A DNA stretch of 64,000 nt, taken from positions 5,713,477 through 5,777,476 of the forward strand of contig CAKAKS010000031.1 of the NCBI GenBank assembly GCA_916700875.1. Reading direction: 5' to 3'. The translations under genes and the position numbers were made by a program. Below the pieces are notes generated by a model that saw nothing but the letters and a program-made list of their open reading frames with translations, searched no databases and was not told where the DNA came from. Source of the stretch: Sebastes aleutianus (lineage: Eukaryota; Chordata; Actinopteri; Perciformes; Sebastidae). Numbering within the stretch: the first letter of the stretch is position 1; each line of letters opens with the position of its first letter. Below, piece after piece: positions 58,801 through 64,000 of the stretch.

Positions 58801-61677
58801 GTACTCTTATGATCCATTTTCTGACATTTGATAAAACAAACAATCAATAAATCGAAAAAATAATCAACAGATTAATTAACAATGAGAATAATGGTTAGTT
58901 GCAGCCTTAGGTAGCACTGATACCTGTTGTAACTTTCAGGCAACTCCTCTACTGGCAAATCCAGTCTGTTGAGGAATTGAGGTGTGCTGTGATGATCTGT
59001 GTCATTTGTCAGTGGAAAGCATGAAAAAGTTGGGTTAGTCAGTGAGAGCTGGCACATGACGGACGTTTCAAGGAAAGCATCAGTAGTCTCAACAAGAAGT
59101 GTAGCAGACTGCTTCAAGCTGCTGTAATAATGTACAAAGTGCAGTTTTCAGCTGCTGTCAGAAAGATAACACTGCAACAGATGATTCTGTCAAGGCCCAA
59201 CCTCACAGCAAACTTGAAGCTTTTAAGAAAGCAAGAAGAAAGGAGAATGTGTCACTCCTTTTCATGAAGGGCTGTCTGGGAAAGGAAATGTATGTTCAAA
59301 GAGAATATCATCACATGTCCACTTTTCACCTTTTATTCCATCTGTCTTACTGTTATGTGTCTCCAGATGGCAGCCAAGATGGGAGGAGACCAGATGCCCA
59401 ACATGAACAGTTCCCCTCCGGTCATAGACCCCTCCCTCTACGGCTTTGGAGGCCAGAAACGTTCACTAGACAATGGAGGTAAGCCCTCAGTGCACACACA
59501 CACACACACATGGGTCTGCAGGATGTTCTGATCTATTGATATACTTACAACCACTCTGATACTTAAGCTTTTGTCCTGCATAACATGTATGTGGCCACCT
59601 TCATGAAAACACCATCCTGCTATATAAAAGCTCTCAATGTTTGTCCCCTCACTGTAGAAAAGTGGCCGTCTTCTGCCTGTTCAAACTGTGTGTTTGTGTT
59701 CCTTTATGTCAGGCTTTTGCTCCAACCACCCTCGTTTCACTTCATTATCCAATCTGACATGTTGCCATTGCTGTTTGGGAAGGGTTGTTATTTTGCCCGA
59801 CCAATCGGTAGCGAGTCACACAACCACCAGCGTCATTTTTCACTTTACACAAAAGCTACAGCAGTGCTTGCTTGGAGCTGTTGCCTTTTTAAAGTTATTT
59901 CTGTAACTCAATGTACAGCCTGTACAGTTGCGTCAATCTCAGACATTTTTCCTGGCTATTTGTCTAGCTCTGATAGAGGAAGATGACTTTGGTCGTTTTT
60001 CCAAGTAGGGAAACAGCTGCTGAGCACAACACCACACCTAAAAAACATGCAGGCAGTGAATCGGAGGTCTGGAACCAAGCTACTATAAAGTTGTGAAAAT
60101 GTCTAACACATGTAACCATACTGATTATTTATTTAGTTTTTCAGTTCAATTATTTTCATACAAATAATACACACAGGCCTAAACTATATCCTGGCATATT
60201 GTGTGGCCCAATAACTAATGAGTGAGTAAGCTCAGTAAAAAAAATAGCACTTCTGAAGGGATCTACTAAGTAACATTTTAATTCAATACAATATTTTATG
60301 AAGGACGAAATTCCTTTAGGTGACCACTTGACGGACCATCATTTTTTTTTATGGCTGTCGTGTTAATTTATTAATGTAAGTAGGGCTGAATGATTTTGAA
60401 AAAATATCTAATTGCGATTATTTTGACTGATATTGCAATTGTGATATGATTAGCGATATTGGAGGGAATGATCATTTTTGCATCATTATTGTCATCTTCA
60501 TTATAAAACATATTAAAATGATTATGGTGTGATTTTTGCGGGGATCAGTACCAAACAAAGATTTTTTTAAAAGGTCTGTAGAATATGATGTGTAGGTCAG
60601 GGCATCTCTGCAGCACCACAATATTTATTTTAAAATTATATTTGACACACAATATCGCCTTTATCAAATATTGAGCCTCTTGCGATTTGAAAATTGCAGT
60701 AGGCCATATTGCGATAAAACTTCGATTAATTGTGCAGCCCTACATGTAAGCCAATACCATAAGCCGATATTAATAGACATTAACGGACATTTAGACCGAA
60801 AGCAGCTCTGCATTAAAACAACGCAGGGGGCTGCGTTGGTGGGGTCGTGTTGCTTCAGGTACTGGTGAGACATAACAATCCAGGAAGTCCAGTTTGAATA
60901 AAACTAAGTTCACACTACACAACTTTCAAAGTCTTCAGATCGCAGTACTGTTCATACTGCACAACTTGCGGTCTTGTAATCGGTAGTCTTTAAGTCATTG
61001 TGGTTTTCACACTACATGACTGATCGGAGACAGTTCACACTAGCAACAAAATGGTCAGCGTTGCAAGTAACATTTTCGCTAAGTCACCGTTGAAGTGTTG
61101 CTCAAACGGTCGTTGACGTATTATGTTTTTAAATAGCACTGGGGATTAACTGCATTTTTTTTTTAGATGGAATGGAACAGGGTTAAAAAAAACATATGAT
61201 TGGTTGACGCTTCACAGCGTCATTGGAGCATCAACTTTGTTTGTAGCGCGTCACGCAGCGGTGACAAGTGTCGGGCGTCAGATTGTAGCTTCATGTCACC
61301 GGCTTCCATTGAAAAAGACTTGTAGCCTGTTGCTGTGTGAGCATAAGCTTTACCTATAAATAACTTAATTTTTTTTTGAGAATTGTACAGAGAGTGGGAA
61401 AGTATACTACACAATTAGCCTCCCTCACATAATAAGAGTGTGCCCCACAGTCCCTTGAACTAAGTCCAGTTTGACTTAAAGGTGGTGTGTGGATTTTTTT
61501 GTAAACGTTTCTGTTTACATTCACTGTTAACTCACCAAAACATACTGCGTGTATCCTTGAGGCTTAGCAAAGCCGCTGAACGTGTTTGTCTGCTCATAAA
61601 ATATGTGCAAAGCTGGATTTTTTCTTTTTTTAAATTTGCTTTGTTTACGCTCATGTTTACTTGCAAAAAAAATATTA

Positions 61678-61725
<48 letters not shown>

Positions 61726-63254
61726 AGATCCATTTGCAATTATTTTTGACTGATGATTGCAATTGCGATTTGATTTGCGATATTGGAGGGAATGATAATT
61801 TTTACATTATTTTCATTGTAAAACATCAAAGTATGTAGAATATGGACATCTCTGCAGCACCACAATATTAATCTAAAATGGTATTTTGACACATATTTCA
61901 CCTTGAGAACTGCAGTAGGCCATATTTCGATAAAATTGTGATCAATTGTGCAGCCCCATAACAGTCCTCTTCTTCCCTGCCTTTGCGGGCCTATTCCTGT
62001 GTTTGTTGGCACATTACCCCTATCTGTAGATCAGGAATATCTGGAAGTATGAAACTATTGGCAGGAATGTGTCGCCCACTTGCTTGTCGGTATGCATAGA
62101 ATGTGTCCTCATGCGCATACCTGAGATCAAAGAAAACTCATAAAAACATTGTTCTATAGGGTTACTAGTTGTCAGCAACTCCCCAGGTGTCTTTAAGCTT
62201 AAATATTACTTTAGGCAGGGATAATAAACTACAACCAATGCGTTGGAAGCGATGGAGCTATGTAGGGGAAATAATTTAGAGCCCTGGTTTTGTGTTTCCA
62301 TGACTGTATGGAGTATTAAGTATCTGACACTGCATTGTAGTGAAAAAGTGTCATTCTATCTTGCTGTCCGTTGCACACATAACAAAGATTTAATCCATTT
62401 CATATCCATGAAGTGGAAACACTAGTCATTTATCCCGTCCTCCTCTTATCTTGTCACAGTTGTTTGTATGATAGTTAAGCCCTGAAAGCATGGATAGATA
62501 AATTGTATGCAATTCTGGTTTAGGTTTGTTTGACGCACTGTCGTTTGCAACAATTTGTCCTCAGTTTTTCTCCATCAAGGTTGTCCCACAATATAGGGGA
62601 AATCTTTGTAGCGCCCCAGTTGGCTCTCAGCATTTAGATATCAAATGTACAAGTATACAAATAGACTCGAGGCATTCACATTTTATCTTGTCCTTGTATA
62701 AATTCGGTACACCTCCTGTTTTATATTCATAGCTGTTCCATTCTCAAGCGTTAACCCCGGTGCATTTCCAGAGGAAGTGAAATCAGTGCAAACAACCATA
62801 AAATTGATTTGAAGTTGCTAGATATCAACTCAGGTGTTCACGTCCATGGCAGCACATCCTCCACTGACCCTGCAGGACCCTTGCTTGGTGCTACCTGTCA
62901 AAATTCAATTCAGGACCAGCAGCCGCTGACCCGGCTGCTGCCTCTCTCTTTTCTGAACGGCTCTGATTGAAACACTCACTCAAACACTCACAGGCCTGAT
63001 TACCATGCTGGTGAAAGCCCCCCGCTGTGGGTCAGACACCAACACGATGGATTGGCAAGACCATATCCATCTGCTCCCGTCCCCTCCAGCCATGACGCAC
63101 TCTTTTTCATTTTGCTGCTTCGTCACTTTCACAGATATTTGAAATATGATTTATTTGTAACTAAGATCTCAGATTATTTTTCACATGTTAATTGTTTTTC
63201 TTTCCTCTCATCTCTCTCAGTAGGGAACCACCTCGGTGGGATGGGACATCAAAG
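52785..63254 (+). CDS. fubp3: Far upstream element-binding protein 3, 5' part (gene continues past the window)
   Basis: FUBP3 is a nuclear/cytoplasmic protein with four KH domains that binds single-stranded DNA such as the MYC far-upstream element, and AU-rich RNA. Exons here are 52785-52883, 59367-59478 and 63221-63254, in frame and GT-AG. They encode MAELVQGQASVAQPGTK, DDFADTIRRVRQ, then MAAKMGGDQMPNMNSSPPVI, DPSLYGFGGQKRSLDNG and VGNHLGGMGHQ(R). These align with human FUBP3 MAELVQGQ, HRVRQ, IAAKI, NNSTPLVDPSVYGYGVQKRP and VGNQLGALVHQR as I recall it. The N-terminus MAELVQGQ separates it from FUBP1 and KHSRP. Five in-frame ATGs open the frame; the fifth (52797) is the one homologous to the human start and has A at -3 and G at +4. 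KH domains are outside the window. Lying downstream of ass1 on the same strand matches human gene order. Confidence 0.92.
53982..55157 (+). mobile_element. hAT-like element with nested insertions
   Basis: Outer ends TAGAGATGTTCCGATACCA and TGGTATCGGAACAACTCTA are inverted. Flanking 8-mers CTTATTTC (53974-53981) and CTTATTTT (55158-55165) differ once. Inside are parts of at least two other elements, starting TTAGGGATGTCACGGTATC near 54017 and CTAGGGATATGACAGTGAGG near 54449. Confidence 0.75.
57736..58265 (+). mobile_element. hAT-like element, second copy of the 'agggatgtcacggtgagg' family
   Basis: Starts TAGGGATGTCACGGTGAGGA and shares ACATTTTACAAGAAAAGATG with the copy inside 53982-55157. 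ACTGAAAC flanks it at 57728-57735 and 58266-58273, but the right end (CCGCGGTAAGCCTC) is not a clean mirror, so the boundary may be internal. Confidence 0.6.
58653..58912 (+). repeat. 'gagctgcaacaattaatcg' family repeat
   Basis: Ends TAGAGCTGCAACAATTAATC and ATGGTTAGTTGCAGCCTTA are imperfect mirrors. Interior TCCAGCTTCTTAAATGTGAG as in the 37040 copy. Confidence 0.55.
59367..59478 (+). CDS. fubp3: fubp3 coding exon 2
   Basis: 112 nt encoding MAAKMGGDQMPNMNSSPPVI and then DPSLYGFGGQKRSLDNG plus one base. Acceptor CTCCAG, donor GTAAGC. Confidence 0.93.
60381..60742 (+). mobile_element. hAT-like MITE with 8-bp target duplication
   Basis: Ends TAGGGCTGAATGATTTTGAA and AATTGTGCAGCCCTA. Flanks AATGTAAG (60373-60380) and CATGTAAG (60743-60750) differ once. 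A truncated sister copy lies at 61735-61957. Confidence 0.75.
60905..61270 (+). repeat. 'ttcacactacacaactttc' repeat
   Basis: Recurrent phrases TTCACACTACACAACTTTCA and TTCACACTACATGACTGATC are, as I recall, typical of a fish MITE. Borders are unclear. Confidence 0.4.
61735..61957 (+). mobile_element. Truncated copy of the 60381 MITE family
   Basis: Shares GCGATATTGGAGGGAATGAT and CTCTGCAGCACCACAATATT with 60381-60742. Left end lost next to the (TA)n run; right end AATTGTGCAGCCCCA. Confidence 0.65.
63221..63254 (+). CDS. fubp3: fubp3 coding exon 3 (34 nt)
   Basis: Small exon giving VGNHLGGMGHQ plus two bases of an Arg/Ser codon. Acceptor CTCTCTCAG, donor GTGAGC. Matches human VGNQLGALVHQ. 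Confidence 0.88.
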
Positions 63255-64000
63255 GTGAGCAGAGCCTACTCGCATTCCTGTTTCTGTTCATTTTAATGCA
63301 CTTGGATGTATTCCTAGTATTTACTGCCTCAGTTAACCCTCTGAACCCCAAGCAGTTTCAGGGTGTTTGCTCCTGTCGCATTTTACTCACGGTTGCCTTG
63401 TTTCTCACTGCAAGTGGCCTTTATAAATCCTGCACCTATAAAACAGTTGTAGTATCATAAATCATAAAAAAAAAAAAAGCAAGTTGAATTGTGAATCTTT
63501 GGAAGTTTATTTTGACTATCAAAACTATTTTCTTGATCTTGATCATCATCTAATTGTTGGATCTGTGAAATGTCAGAAAAAATGTTTTATAAAATTTTGG
63601 TTATAGTTAAATAGAGTATAAGTTGACATATTCAGGTCACTTATTTTGTCTGGCCAACAGCCCCAAACCAAAACATATTTATTTTACTACGACATTTGAA
63701 AGCTAGGACCAGCAAATGTTTGCCATTTTTGCTTGAAAAATTAAGAAAACAATAAATCCGTTATCAAACTTGTTTTCTGTCAAACAACTAATAATTTCTA
63801 GAGCTGAAATTATGAGTCAATTAGTTGATCAACAGAAATTTAATAAGCAATTTTGGTAATCTGTTAATTTTGTTTTAAGCAAAAATCCCCAAATTGACTG
63901 GTTCCACCAGCTTCTCAAATGTGAATATTTGTTTGTTTTCGTCTGTCTCCAATGATAGTAAACTAAATATCTCTGGGTTGTCAGATGTCAGAGAAAATAA
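63255..64000 (+). other. Start of fubp3 intron 3 (runs off the window)
   Basis: No exon is seen. From about 63500 it is a diverged 'gaaatgtcagaaaa...gtcaattagttgatcaac' repeat-family tract of the type found at 37040 and 58653. Confidence 0.6.

Larger units (their letters stand above)
52884..59366 (+). other. fubp3 intron 1, 6.5 kb
   Basis: First kilobase is CpG-containing low-copy DNA. Then come a nested hAT complex (53982-55157), low-copy DNA (55160-57720, with a candidate regulatory patch at 55775-56060), a hAT-like element (57736-58265) and a repeat-family copy (58653-58910). Confidence 0.8.
59479..63220 (+). other. fubp3 intron 2, 3.7 kb
   Basis: CA run at 59493-59509, low-copy DNA, a hAT-like MITE (60381-60742), 'ttcacactacacaact' repeat (60905-61270), (TA)n at 61686-61720, a truncated MITE copy (61735-61957), and a GC-richer low-copy patch (62730-63090). 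Confidence 0.75.

Overview
This is vertebrate nuclear DNA, almost certainly from a ray-finned (percomorph-type teleost) fish. It has short exons with GT-AG introns, two genes adjacent in the order known from other vertebrates, and introns packed with non-autonomous DNA transposons of a kind abundant in fish. No autonomous transposase, reverse transcriptase, viral gene, prokaryotic operon or CRISPR array is visible.

Gene 1 (3952-39540, + strand) is a complete ass1, argininosuccinate synthase. Fourteen coding exons join without a frameshift or internal stop into 412 codons plus TAA. The exon lengths and intron phases match human ASS1 as I recall it, and every substrate-contact residue I can place is kept except one (human Ser92 is Ala91 here). 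Its promoter is not settled. A TATA-like and E-box segment lies just upstream of the ATG, and a candidate non-coding first exon lies about 3 kb further upstream.

Gene 2 (from 52785, + strand, running off the right edge) is the 5' end of fubp3, a KH-domain single-strand nucleic-acid-binding protein. Three coding exons are present; the KH domains lie beyond the window. Its promoter carries a perfect TCTCGCGAGA element.

Layout: 1-3950 holds an inverted/tandem minisatellite and a cluster of inverted and direct duplications leading into the ass1 promoter. 3952-39540 is ass1, with large introns 7, 8, 10, 11 and 12 full of MITEs and a few SINE-like insertions. 39541-52640 is a 13 kb intergenic stretch of low-copy sequence, more MITEs and microsatellites. 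52640-64000 is the fubp3 promoter and first introns. Many elements keep recognisable target-site duplications (8 bp for hAT-like, TTAA for piggyBac/Kolobok-like, 12-13 bp for retroposons), so insertion boundaries and some nesting orders can be read directly.

Ass1 acts in citrulline-arginine recycling and the urea cycle. Fubp3 is a transcription and RNA regulator. Their adjacency reflects ancestral synteny (ASS1-FUBP3 in human), not a shared pathway. I found no convincing undescribed biological system. The most interesting items are the duplicated E-box promoter segment, a near-identical 116 bp duplication beside a perfect hairpin in intron 8, a decoy splice acceptor after exon 8, and the fubp3 CGCG-palindrome promoter.
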